Positions 52,274 to 60,355 of a stretch of DNA of 64,000 bases are shown here, piece by piece (the first letter of the stretch is position 1; each line of letters opens with the position of its first letter). This DNA is from an uncultured Cellvibrio sp. (GTDB lineage: Bacteria > Pseudomonadota > Gammaproteobacteria > Pseudomonadales > Cellvibrionaceae), in assembly GCA_946482345.1 (NCBI GenBank), contig CAMLRJ010000001.1, positions 3,223 through 67,222 of the forward strand, given 5' to 3'. Below the pieces are notes generated by a model that worked only from the letters and a program-made list of their open reading frames with translations, was not told the origin of the DNA and made no database searches. Both the position numbers and the translations under genes were made by a program.

Positions 52274-52996
52274 ATGAATCGCAGCTTTGTTAACCTAATC
52301 GTTTTTTGCGCTGTCGCCTGGTCTGGTTTTTTTATCATGTGCCTGGAGCTCCTGGGTGCAAGATTATTGGCTCCCTATTACGGCAACAGCATTTTTGTGT
52401 GGGGCGGTATTATTTTTGTATTCATGACTCTGCTTTCTGCCGGGTATCTCATCGGCGGAAAACTGTCATTAAATAACCCAAGCATGACAACGCTGGGCGT
52501 GTTGCTTTTTTTGGAAGCTGTTCTTGCAATCCCGGTGGTAACGATTAGCACAAAGCTGCTGGAAACTCTGTCTATTGCCGTTCCAGATCCTCGCTATGGA
52601 TCTATGCTGGGTGCCATTGGATTGTTTGGTTTATCCACTTTGGCTTCTGGCGCAGTTACACCCTATGCGATCCGATTTATGGCAACGGAAATTGATTCAG
52701 TTGGTGCCAGTGCAGGGCGACTTATATTCTGTTCTACGTTGGGATCAGCAGCAGGCACACTGATCACCTCTTTTTACCTGGTATTGTTATTCGAGATAAA
52801 CACAATCCTGTGGATGGCAATCCTGATTTCGATGTTCACCGGTTTTCTTCTGATGGGGTTGGGCCGTTTGATTAAAAAACGCAACGTTGCAGTTGCGGCA
52901 TTCGCCATTTCGCCTTTAGCAAAATCCAGCGATGCAGAAGCCGAGGCGATCTTTGCTAATACCCGTTTTTTGGCTAAGGGTGATTTACGTGGTTAA
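52274..52996 (+). CDS. Membrane half of a spermidine-synthase-like (fused MFS/SpeE) protein
   Basis: A 240-residue protein with six predicted membrane helices. The N-terminal FFIMCLELLGARLLAPYYGN is the hallmark of the membrane domain that precedes the SpeE-like methyltransferase fold in fused proteins. Here the catalytic part is a separate gene that overlaps the 3' end by 8 bases. GAGG precedes ATG 52274. Confidence 0.75.
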   Translation: MNRSFVNLIVFCAVAWSGFFIMCLELLGARLLAPYYGNSIFVWGGIIFVFMTLLSAGYLIGGKLSLNNPSMTTLGVLLFLEAVLAIPVVTISTKLLETLSIAVPDPRYGSMLGAIGLFGLSTLASGAVTPYAIRFMATEIDSVGASAGRLIFCSTLGSAAGTLITSFYLVLLFEINTILWMAILISMFTGFLLMGLGRLIKKRNVAVAAFAISPLAKSSDAEAEAIFANTRFLAKGDLRG

Positions 52997-53819
52997 GTTT
53001 TTAATTATCCTGTCGTTGATATTTCCGCTGCCCGCGTTAAGCAGCAGCTTTTCTACTCAGTACGACAAGATTATCCATCAGCGCACCTCGCTGTATCGCA
53101 ACATCTTGGTTGTTGATGGTGATGGCTACCGCTGCATGACATTTGGCCGCTTTAACGGCCAGCAAAGCTGTATAGATCCAGATAAACCCGACACACTCCT
53201 GTTCCCTTACTATCAAGGCTTGATGCGATCAACAGATATTGCCAATGGGGTTAATTCAATTCTGGTGATTGGAGTTGGGGGAGGGGTTATTCCGTTAGCG
53301 CTTGCACGCCATTACCCGTCGGCTGTTGTAGACGCCGTAGAGCTCGATAAAGAAGTGGTTAATATCGCCCGTGATTATTTTCAATATCGAGAGACACCCA
53401 ACATGACGACCTATGTTGACGATGGCCGGATGTTTGTCCGAAAGGCGATTCGCACAAACAAAAAATACGACCTGATCGTCATGGATGCTTTCGATAAAGA
53501 ATCGATCCCGGAACATCTTGCGACCCAGGAGTTTTACCATCAGTTAAATCAACTGTTAACACCAACAGGGCTCATTGCAACCAATACATTTTCTACAGGG
53601 CCACAAATACCTCATGAAAATGCAACTTACCTGGCTGTTTTCCAGCACCTGTATGAATTAAACGTGGGCAGCAACCGGGTTTTATTCGCTTTCAATCATG
53701 GGGACCTGGCTGAAAAGATGACGCAAGGGTTCAAACACCTGCATTTGGACACAGTTAGATCAATAAAGCCATTTACTGATCAGTTCGCGCCAATCAACGT
53801 GATTTTATGCGACAAATAA
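52989..53819 (+). CDS. Spermidine synthase-like protein with signal peptide
   Basis: A 276-residue protein. GTG 52989 gives a signal-peptide-like head (MVKFLIILSLIFPLPALSSS). A Rossmann fold follows with VIGVGGGVIPLA (Gly95-Gly99), the acidic VDAVELDKEV, and YDLIVMDAFD. This is the aminopropyltransferase/SpeE fold. With its membrane partner it matches the two halves of fused SpeE-like membrane proteins, whose true substrates are mostly unknown. A periplasmic location of the Rossmann domain is predicted and unusual. Polyamine synthesis should not be assumed. Confidence 0.75.
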   Translation: MVKFLIILSLIFPLPALSSSFSTQYDKIIHQRTSLYRNILVVDGDGYRCMTFGRFNGQQSCIDPDKPDTLLFPYYQGLMRSTDIANGVNSILVIGVGGGVIPLALARHYPSAVVDAVELDKEVVNIARDYFQYRETPNMTTYVDDGRMFVRKAIRTNKKYDLIVMDAFDKESIPEHLATQEFYHQLNQLLTPTGLIATNTFSTGPQIPHENATYLAVFQHLYELNVGSNRVLFAFNHGDLAEKMTQGFKHLHLDTVRSIKPFTDQFAPINVILCDK

Positions 53820-53891
53820 GAATAACCCGACTTTTATATATACTTATAAGGAATATATGAATGTTTGAGTCCAAAAAAAACGGTCTATGTA

Positions 53892-53910
53892 CCTAGTAAA
53901 TTTTACTAGG
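53892..53910. promoter_or_regulatory. 19-bp palindrome, LuxR-type operator candidate
   Basis: CCTAGTAAA and TTTACTAGG flank a single T. It lies 55 bases before the HATPase gene and upstream of the PAS-LuxR regulator, so autoregulation is likely. TATATA-like -10 elements lie around 53838-53862. Confidence 0.55.
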
Positions 53911-53964
53911 GACTAAATCATTGTGGTTTTCGTAACATATGCACCAATGTCGGAGAGCTCGCTA

Positions 53965-54366
53965 ATGACAACTTTCAGCCTGAAGCACTCACTCAGTCAG
54001 CTACTTAGGGAAACGGTATCCCTGGATAGCAACGTCATGCTGAATTTTTCAAAAAGCGCTGAGAAAGCGATATTTCCTGTAGCTACAGCATCTGTTTTGT
54101 TAACGGTCGCCCAGGAAGCGTTTATGCAGGCCAACCATGCGAAATCATCACAAGTAACTTGTTCTGTTGATTTGGAAATCAACACCTTGGTGCTTCAGAT
54201 TATCAACAATGGTCAGGGGGGAACTCCTGGTAGTGAAGGTGACGCAATCAGTCGAATCAAATCTCACATGAATCAAGTTGGTGGCTCAGTGGAAGTAAAA
54301 AAACAGGAAACTCATTTGGAAGGAACAGAGGTAACAGTAAAAATGAAAATTGAATACACGACGTGA
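53965..54366 (+). CDS. Orphan HATPase_c domain (NarX/LiaS-like), 133 aa
   Basis: A 133-residue protein consisting only of a histidine-kinase-type ATPase domain: N-box-like TVAQEAFMQANHAKSSQV, a weak G1 region INNGQGGTPGS, and the VGGSVEVKKQETHLEGTEVTVKM ending typical of NarX/LiaS kinases. No dimerisation/phosphoacceptor His domain or sensor is present. GGAGAG favours ATG 53965 over GTG 53923. It precedes a PAS-LuxR regulator by 62 bases. It may act as an anti-regulator or with a kinase elsewhere. Confidence 0.6.
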   Translation: MTTFSLKHSLSQLLRETVSLDSNVMLNFSKSAEKAIFPVATASVLLTVAQEAFMQANHAKSSQVTCSVDLEINTLVLQIINNGQGGTPGSEGDAISRIKSHMNQVGGSVEVKKQETHLEGTEVTVKMKIEYTT

Positions 54367-54428
54367 CGGTTCAGCTCCAACATTAATGCGCGCGCGTAAT
54401 ACTGCGGCGCGAAGGAAATAAAAAAGAT

Positions 54429-55070
54429 ATGAATTCAGCGACAATACTAAACTCAATTAATCATTGTGTTTTTCTAAAAAATCGAGACGGAACATACCAG
54501 TGGGTGAATGAGCAATTTGCAAAAATTGCGGGGATTCCCAGTGATAAATTAGTCGGCTTGACCGATAACGATTTAATTTGGAATGCACAGGCAGAATATT
54601 TTCGCACAACGGAACTTTCCGTTCTTGAAGGCGAATCATTTTGCAATATCGAGCGAACCATTACTGGTGCGCAGGGCGTTACAAAAATTATTCTTAGTCT
54701 CTCTCCTTATCGATCTGATACAGGGGAGATACTTGGCGTCATCGGTAATTTCTTCAACTGTGCCCAACAATTCTTTATTGTTCAATCTAATGGAACATTC
54801 CAAAACAACCGTTTCTTTTTGGAGTTCACCAATCAATGGTTAACTACTGAAGAGTTGCGCGTTTTGTATTACGTCTTTCAGGGTTTCACCGCAAAAAAAA
54901 TTGCCGAAAAAACCAATAAGAGCGTTAGAACAGCAGACTATCACTTAGAGAATATTAAAAACAAAATGGGCTGCCAGAAAAAAGACGAAATAATAGAAGT
55001 CGCGATGAGGCACGGGATATTCTGGGACATTATCTCTGCTCCACATCAATTCGACGATCAGGATATTTGA
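54429..55070 (+). CDS. PAS domain-LuxR family transcription regulator
   Basis: A 213-residue regulator. The N-terminal PAS domain (~5-110; GTYQWVNEQFAKIAGIPSDK, LVGLTDNDL, LSPYRSDTGEILGVIG) is followed by a LuxR helix-turn-helix (~138-200; LTTEELRVLYYVFQGFTAKK, VRTADYHLENIKNKMG). It has no receiver domain, so the signal is probably sensed directly by PAS. GGAAATAAAA is a modest ribosome site. It likely controls the cargo block, with the 53892 palindrome as a candidate site. Confidence 0.8.
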   Translation: MNSATILNSINHCVFLKNRDGTYQWVNEQFAKIAGIPSDKLVGLTDNDLIWNAQAEYFRTTELSVLEGESFCNIERTITGAQGVTKIILSLSPYRSDTGEILGVIGNFFNCAQQFFIVQSNGTFQNNRFFLEFTNQWLTTEELRVLYYVFQGFTAKKIAEKTNKSVRTADYHLENIKNKMGCQKKDEIIEVAMRHGIFWDIISAPHQFDDQDI

Positions 55071-55080
55071 GATTAAATAT

Positions 55081-55608
55081 ATGAATGAATTCAATTTTTC
55101 GACCTTCGCAGAATTGGTAGCTCACCTGGAGTTAGCCACTCACGTCGAAGGCGGCTTTTACCGTGAAACCTATCGCGCCAAGAATAAGGTTAATACGGCG
55201 CGTGGCCTTCGCAATGAAATGACATCAATCTATTATTGCTTGCCGTCTGACGATTTTTCAGTGTGGCACAAGCTCATTGATCTCGAAGAAACCTTTCACT
55301 ATCACTACGGTGATCCTGCCATCATTTATAAAATTGTTGACGGTAAAATTGTGAGTGAAAACCTTGGCCCCGAACCATTTGGCCACAGCAAGATTGTGAT
55401 GCCTCCAAACGTCTGGTTTGCTATCAAACCGAGCGGAATGAAACATCCAGCAGATTACTCATTGATGAGCTGTCAGGTGGTTCCAGGTTTTGAATTTGTT
55501 GATTTAGTTATCGCAGATGATTCCATTCTGGATGAAATCACCGATACAAACCAACACAAGCTGGCAATGAGCCTGCTTAAAAGTACACACAACTCGCGTA
55601 AAAAGTAG
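55081..55608 (+). CDS. DUF985-type cupin protein
   Basis: A 175-residue RmlC-like cupin of the DUF985 family: LELATHVEGGFYRETYR, SIYYCLPSDDFSVWHKL, ETFHYHYGDPA and NVWFAIKPSG are the recognisable strands. Members are small single-domain cupins of mostly unknown function. It starts 10 bases after the PAS-LuxR gene and 8 bases before the TonB receptor, so the three form one operon. Confidence 0.8.
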   Translation: MNEFNFSTFAELVAHLELATHVEGGFYRETYRAKNKVNTARGLRNEMTSIYYCLPSDDFSVWHKLIDLEETFHYHYGDPAIIYKIVDGKIVSENLGPEPFGHSKIVMPPNVWFAIKPSGMKHPADYSLMSCQVVPGFEFVDLVIADDSILDEITDTNQHKLAMSLLKSTHNSRKK

Positions 55609-55616
55609 GGACGATT

Positions 55617-57785
55617 ATGACTTTTGATTACCGCAAATTATGGCTGACTACCCTCATTGGTGGTTTTATTGGTGCCCCCGGATTTTCATTTGCTGAATCT
55701 CGGCAAGAAGGGCTATCACTCGAAGAAATTTTGGTGACGGCGCAAAAGCGTGAGGAATCGAATAAGCAAGTACCGGTCTCTATCTCCGTGATGGGAGAAG
55801 AAAGTATCGATAATATCTTTTCAGCCGGTGATGACGTTCAATCTCTTTCTGGACACATCCCAGGTCTTTATATTGAGTCCAGTAATGGAAGAATTGCTCC
55901 GCGTTTTTATTTGCGTGGTTTGGGCAATGTTGATTTCGATTTATCCGCATCACAACCTGTTTCCGTCGTTTATGACAATGTGGTGATGGAGAATGTCATT
56001 CTCAAATCAACACCGCTTTTTGATATTGAGTCTGTTGAGGTTTCTCGCGGTCCACAAGGCACCTTGTTCGGTCGCAATACCACCGCTGGTGTCGTTGCGT
56101 TTACATCAAAACGTCCATCAGCAGAAACCGATGTTAGCGGAAAATTATCTTACGGTTCTTATGATTCAGTGAATTTTGAATCTGCTGTAGGCGGAACACT
56201 GGTAGATGACAAACTCTTTGCACGATTCTCGATGTTAGCGCAATCCAGGGGCGATTGGATCAATAATGCCTACACTGGCGAAAAAGATGCGTTTGGTGGC
56301 CACGAGGAATACGCTGGCCGCGTACAATTGTTGTATACGCCAGTCGAAACATTTTCTGCATTGTTGAATGTGCATGCTCGCGATCTCGATGGTAGTCAGA
56401 CCGCGTTTCGTGCAAATGTTTTTGATAAAGGCTCGAATGAGCCAAATGAAAATTACAACCGCGATACCGTTTTTTATGATGGCGGGAACAATAATACCCA
56501 GCAATATGATGGGTCTGGCGCATCATTGACTCTTGATTTTAATCTTGGCGAATACCAGCTCACCACGATCTCTGCTTTTGAAAAGGCTGATGGCTCCAAC
56601 ACCGGGGACATCGACGGTGGTGTTGCCGGTGTTGGCCCTGGTTTTATTCCTTTCTCATCAGAAACCGTCGATGCGGGCGATATAGAGCAAACCACTCATG
56701 AAATTCGACTGGCCAACACAGCCGGGTCCTTTTGGACATGGCAAGTTGGTGCGTTCTATTTTGACTCCGATCTGAGTGTATTTACGGATGCGGGTTTTAA
56801 TTCAGCAACTGTGTACCATGCGAATAAATCCACGGCGATATTTGCTCATAACAGTTTTAATTTTGATCGTTGGATTTTGTCGGCGGGTGTTCGTTATACC
56901 GATGATAAAAAAGAATTCAGTTCAAATGCACCTGGCGTGAATGAGATCGATGTAAGCGAGCACAGACCAAGTTGGGATTTATCTGCAACCTGGTTATTTA
57001 CCGACGCAATTAGTTTTTATACTCGCGTTGCAGACGGTTTCCGCGCACCATCGATCCAAGGTAGAAACGTAGCGTTTTTTGGGCAACCATCGGTTGCTAA
57101 ATCAGAAGAAGCGTTGTCTGTGGAGCTGGGTGTAAAAGGAGATTTTTTCTCCGACACATTACGACTCAATGCCGCCGTATTTTCTTACGACATTGATAAT
57201 TTCCAACTCAGCGCGATTGGGGGAACCACCAACAGCAACGAACTTATGAACGCGGATTCCGGGAAAGGGCAGGGTATCGAAGCTGATATTGAATATCTGC
57301 CAACCCCTAATACCCGCATCACCTTTGGCTATACCTACGCTGATACGGAAATTCGCGACAGCGATTTATTCACAGCGGTATGCGGCTCAGGTCAATGTAC
57401 TGTGACTGACCCAGTAAATTCTCAAGGGTTCGCCAACATCAACGGAAATCCGTTTCCTGGTGCGCCTAAGACCAGCGCCAATTTAACCTTCTACTATCAA
57501 ATGCCGATTGATGCTGGCCGTGTGTACTTTATGACGGACTGGATCTATTCAAGCAAAAACAATCTCGCGCTTTATGAATCCAAAGAATTTGTTACGGATA
57601 GCCAATTTGAAGGTGGTCTCCGTATAGGCTTCAAAAATCGCTCCGAAGATCTCGATGTGTCCCTATTCGCACGTAACGTCACTGACGAAGACAACGTGAA
57701 AGGCTTTGTTGATTTCAACAACAACACGGGATTTTTTAATGAGCCCCGTTTTGTCGGTGTTGAAATTCGCAAGAACCTCTTTTAA
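55617..57785 (+). CDS. TonB-dependent outer-membrane receptor
   Basis: A 722-residue receptor. Signal peptide to ~27 (FSFAESR), TonB box-like LEEILVTAQKR (~33-43), plug domain (~45-160; VEVSRGPQGTLFGRNTTAG) and a 22-strand barrel ending KNLF with terminal Phe. It imports a scarce substrate with TonB energy. Sequence style is that of the broad FecA/FpvA-like group common in Cellvibrionales and sphingomonads; the ligand cannot be told. It is co-directional with the cupin and regulator. Confidence 0.9.
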   Translation: MTFDYRKLWLTTLIGGFIGAPGFSFAESRQEGLSLEEILVTAQKREESNKQVPVSISVMGEESIDNIFSAGDDVQSLSGHIPGLYIESSNGRIAPRFYLRGLGNVDFDLSASQPVSVVYDNVVMENVILKSTPLFDIESVEVSRGPQGTLFGRNTTAGVVAFTSKRPSAETDVSGKLSYGSYDSVNFESAVGGTLVDDKLFARFSMLAQSRGDWINNAYTGEKDAFGGHEEYAGRVQLLYTPVETFSALLNVHARDLDGSQTAFRANVFDKGSNEPNENYNRDTVFYDGGNNNTQQYDGSGASLTLDFNLGEYQLTTISAFEKADGSNTGDIDGGVAGVGPGFIPFSSETVDAGDIEQTTHEIRLANTAGSFWTWQVGAFYFDSDLSVFTDAGFNSATVYHANKSTAIFAHNSFNFDRWILSAGVRYTDDKKEFSSNAPGVNEIDVSEHRPSWDLSATWLFTDAISFYTRVADGFRAPSIQGRNVAFFGQPSVAKSEEALSVELGVKGDFFSDTLRLNAAVFSYDIDNFQLSAIGGTTNSNELMNADSGKGQGIEADIEYLPTPNTRITFGYTYADTEIRDSDLFTAVCGSGQCTVTDPVNSQGFANINGNPFPGAPKTSANLTFYYQMPIDAGRVYFMTDWIYSSKNNLALYESKEFVTDSQFEGGLRIGFKNRSEDLDVSLFARNVTDEDNVKGFVDFNNNTGFFNEPRFVGVEIRKNLF

Positions 57786-57817
57786 TCCAGAATTCAGCGC
57801 GTATCTACGAGGCTCCT

Positions 57818-58477
57818 ATGAACAATTCAAAACGGCAAGACGGCATTCTAAAAGCCACTGAACTATTTCGTCCGGTGGTCAGATCCATGGCTGCTAGCGA
57901 TCACCAGTTCTACATTGAAACCCACGCAGGCAGCGCAGCGTCCTGTATAGGTCGCAAACCTTGTGCTCACAGATCCATCGCTTTAACGGCTCCAGGTGAA
58001 TACACACACTTAAAGCCTTTGATCGAGGATTTATCACCTGGTGTATCCGTTTTGAACGACGATCCTGTTGTCTTTTTGGAGCAGTTCAATTGGTCTGTTC
58101 TGGAAGCTCGCCGCGCGTTGATATTTTCTGCCTTGCCAAGCTCAATGGCGATTGACTCATTGGTCCCATTGTTGAGCATTTACCGCATGCTATCCCGCAG
58201 GGATAACATCGACATCATGGTGACATCAACGGCACCTTCCGATTTACATGACGACTTATTGGGGGATTGGGAGAGCCAGGAGTTTGTTATCGACTCTGGC
58301 CTCACATTCAAGCTTTGGACAAATTTCGATGTGTCGGCGTCAGTAGTGGTTCGCGAACCCGTACATCCCAATTTAAGTTCTCGGGCAAAGCGCATCGCAA
58401 GCTGTTTAATGAAGCTTCCCCGGAACGAACAGAATGCCGTTGCAACCGCCGTATTTGGTAAAGCGAAACCTTGCTAA
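57818..58477 (+). CDS. Hypothetical protein downstream of TonB receptor, 219 aa
   Basis: A 219-residue soluble protein. QFYIETHAGSAASCIGRKP is somewhat like the motif I region of three-Cys-motif-partner/SAM-dependent proteins, and LNDDPVVFLEQFN like a following acidic strand, but the match is weak. Two Cys (CIGRKPC) are 6 apart. It starts 32 bases after the receptor and ends at a terminator, so it closes the cargo operon. Confidence 0.6.
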   Translation: MNNSKRQDGILKATELFRPVVRSMAASDHQFYIETHAGSAASCIGRKPCAHRSIALTAPGEYTHLKPLIEDLSPGVSVLNDDPVVFLEQFNWSVLEARRALIFSALPSSMAIDSLVPLLSIYRMLSRRDNIDIMVTSTAPSDLHDDLLGDWESQEFVIDSGLTFKLWTNFDVSASVVVREPVHPNLSSRAKRIASCLMKLPRNEQNAVATAVFGKAKPC

Positions 58478-58512
58478 ACCCCCTTCTACTTTCCTCAAAA
58501 TATCCTGCTTGC

Positions 58513-58537
58513 GGCGCTTAATAGCGCCGTTTTTTTA
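58513..58537 (+). terminator. Intrinsic terminator ending cargo operon
   Basis: GGCGCT (58513-58518) and AGCGCC (58523-58528) around TAAT, followed by GTTTTTTT. Confidence 0.85.
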
Positions 58538-59280
58538 TGTTGCGTCTGAACCACATCAAACGATCATAAGTGAGTACAGCCAAAGCCACCTCCGCGCGCT
58601 TTGGGCAAGCCAACTAAAAGCGCAGCTACACCCCTACAGGCATGGGTCGCCATCATTTGTTATAGCGCAATTAGCGAGCCCTATCTCAAGGCAAAAACGT
58701 AGGGGGATAAAAATCACTTCCCACATATCAAAAAAACATGTTTTTAACAGGGTGAATTAACTGGTTGCCCTTGCCATATCAGCGTGAGTAAACACTGACA
58801 TTGACTTAGTTGGGGTAGTGGCGTTGGTAACTCTTTGCTGGGGTACTGCAACTTTGTTGCAGATGCAAAAAACTTGGAGTACCGAGCAGCAAGCGAATTA
58901 AAGGTACATTGGTCTTATAACGATAAGGACTTTTCCTGATTACCGCTTTTGACTTTTCTTATTCCTTGGTGTCAATTTCAATATTAGTGAAATCAAGATA
59001 AAGGGCTTTTTGTTGCACTCAAGGCTACATGACACGATGATCCAGGAATGCTGTGGTCAGTTGGGGCAAAGTGTTGGAAAGTTGTGGGAAACGCCTACGG
59101 CGTTTTCCATGACTTTTCAATACGGTGCGATAGCATTGTCCCGACTGTCCATCAGCGGTATAAACGTGAATTCAGGTTATTACCGAAATCCACAGATTTC
59201 GGTTCCCAACTAATAGTAAATAGATAGAAAAAGATAATAGATAAAGCTATTAGAAAGGGATACTTGAGAAAGATACTAGG
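58538..59280. other. Non-coding leader of the origin region with two hairpins
   Basis: No convincing gene. It contains GGAAACGCC/GGCGTTTTCC (59087-59108, 3-base loop) and ACCGAAATC/GATTTCGGT (59182-59203, CACA loop). Such stems next to a plasmid origin can be priming sites, regulatory RNA elements or protein targets. Nothing else is recognised from 58538 to 59086. Confidence 0.4.
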
Positions 59281-59285
59281 TAAAT

Positions 59286-59640
59286 TTATCCACAACCTCA
59301 GATTGCCCGTCATATCTGGCTCCTTTCCATTTCAGCGTGTTTTTTCCATTTCCAAATCATCGCGAAATACTTTCCATTTCATCACATTTTTTTTTCCGTT
59401 TCAGCGTGAAAATATTTCCATTTCAGCGCGCTATTATTTCCATATCTTCGTGGATAACTTTTTTATGCTTTCTAACTTATTGATAATTAAAGCATAATTG
59501 CACGCAATTTTGGGCGTTTATTTATTTCCATTTCATTGTGGATTGTTGAAACTTATCCACATAGCGCAATTGATAATAAATCGCATTAAAAGTTTTTTTT
59601 AGGTACGTCATTGTGCATAACTATCCCTGTGGATAACTTT
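59286..59640. other. oriV: Replication origin: DnaA boxes and iterons
   Basis: Three perfect DnaA boxes TTATCCACA lie at 59286-59294, 59553-59561 and 59628-59636 (last reversed), with near-matches at 59449 and 59536. Iterons TTTCCATTTCAGCGTG or variants begin at 59324, 59343, 59371, 59393, 59415, 59437 and 59525, with 22-base spacing in the central set; an eighth copy lies in the next gene at 59784. The DNA is AT-rich and 0.7 kb from the repA stop. This is a typical theta-type, Rep-iteron origin. Confidence 0.85.
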
Positions 59641-59722
59641 CAGGCGTTCCCAAACCTAGTTTGCCCATGGATAATAGGACCACTTTTCAGACGACCAGAT
59701 CCGTAAATGGGGAGAACCTAAC

Positions 59723-60355
59723 GTGACGACTTCGACAGCAGGGAAACAGCAGACCTTTCCAGACGATAAGATAATGATCGCTATTTCCATTTCACTGGTC
59801 ATGATGGGTTTCGTCATGGCTTATATGATGCGATCCTGGAATGGTTATTTCAGTTTGATGGGTTTGGCGCTGCTTGGTGCAGTCTTTTCCTGTTCTTGGT
59901 CACATTGGCGGTTATGGCGCATGCGCTATACCTCTGACAGCGGAGCTTACAAGGAGCGCGCTGGCCGTGAGCTGGCGCAAGTACATTTGTTGGTGGTTTC
60001 TTCGGTATTGGGAGCCGTATGTTTGTTCCTGGTAGGTTTGGCAGAGCGCCTCGCATGGGCCAATGCGAATGACTACCCAAGAGTGCTATTACATAGAGAT
60101 TACATCGAGCATGATGGCCGTCTTTTTGATGTGAATGAATACCGGTTATTTAGGGAGTTTGTGTGCAGGGAGAAGGGGCCAATGGAGATTCGTGACGACG
60201 GGGAAGGGGTGTACTACTTGCGGTGTGGTATGTCATTTCCCGATGCACAGGTTGTTCGTGTTCGGAAAGCTGATTTTGAGTCGGCAGCAGAGGAAAGCAA
60301 AAATTACAAAGAGGGAGATCCTATTGTGATCCATAGGGGAGACCCGGAGAATTAG
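59723..60355 (+). CDS. Membrane protein next to origin, 210 aa
   Basis: A 210-residue protein with three predicted membrane helices (~18-36, ~41-58, ~86-108) and a soluble ~100-residue tail with RDYIEHDGRLFDVNEY and a CREKG...YLRCGM Cys pair. GTG 59723 has GGGGAGA upstream. An origin iteron copy lies inside its early codons. Its stop overlaps the repA stop tail to tail by 3 bases. No family recognised. Confidence 0.65.
   Translation: MTTSTAGKQQTFPDDKIMIAISISLVMMGFVMAYMMRSWNGYFSLMGLALLGAVFSCSWSHWRLWRMRYTSDSGAYKERAGRELAQVHLLVVSSVLGAVCLFLVGLAERLAWANANDYPRVLLHRDYIEHDGRLFDVNEYRLFREFVCREKGPMEIRDDGEGVYYLRCGMSFPDAQVVRVRKADFESAAEESKNYKEGDPIVIHRGDPEN

Noticed and set aside
58434..58760. 108-aa plus-strand frame after the TonB operon
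   Set aside because: It begins inside the 219-aa gene and runs through the terminator at 58513-58537; composition is not protein-like.
59010..59497. Small frames across the origin region
   Set aside because: They consist largely of translated iterons and DnaA boxes (Phe/Ser/Ile-rich) without ribosome sites.
59286..59640. The same 22-bp repeats acting as the replication origin iterons
   Set aside because: The origin has a distinct iteron (TTTCCATTTCAGCGTG) together with DnaA boxes next to repA; the ACACATTTAAATCACAT arrays have no DnaA boxes and lie 26 kb or more away.
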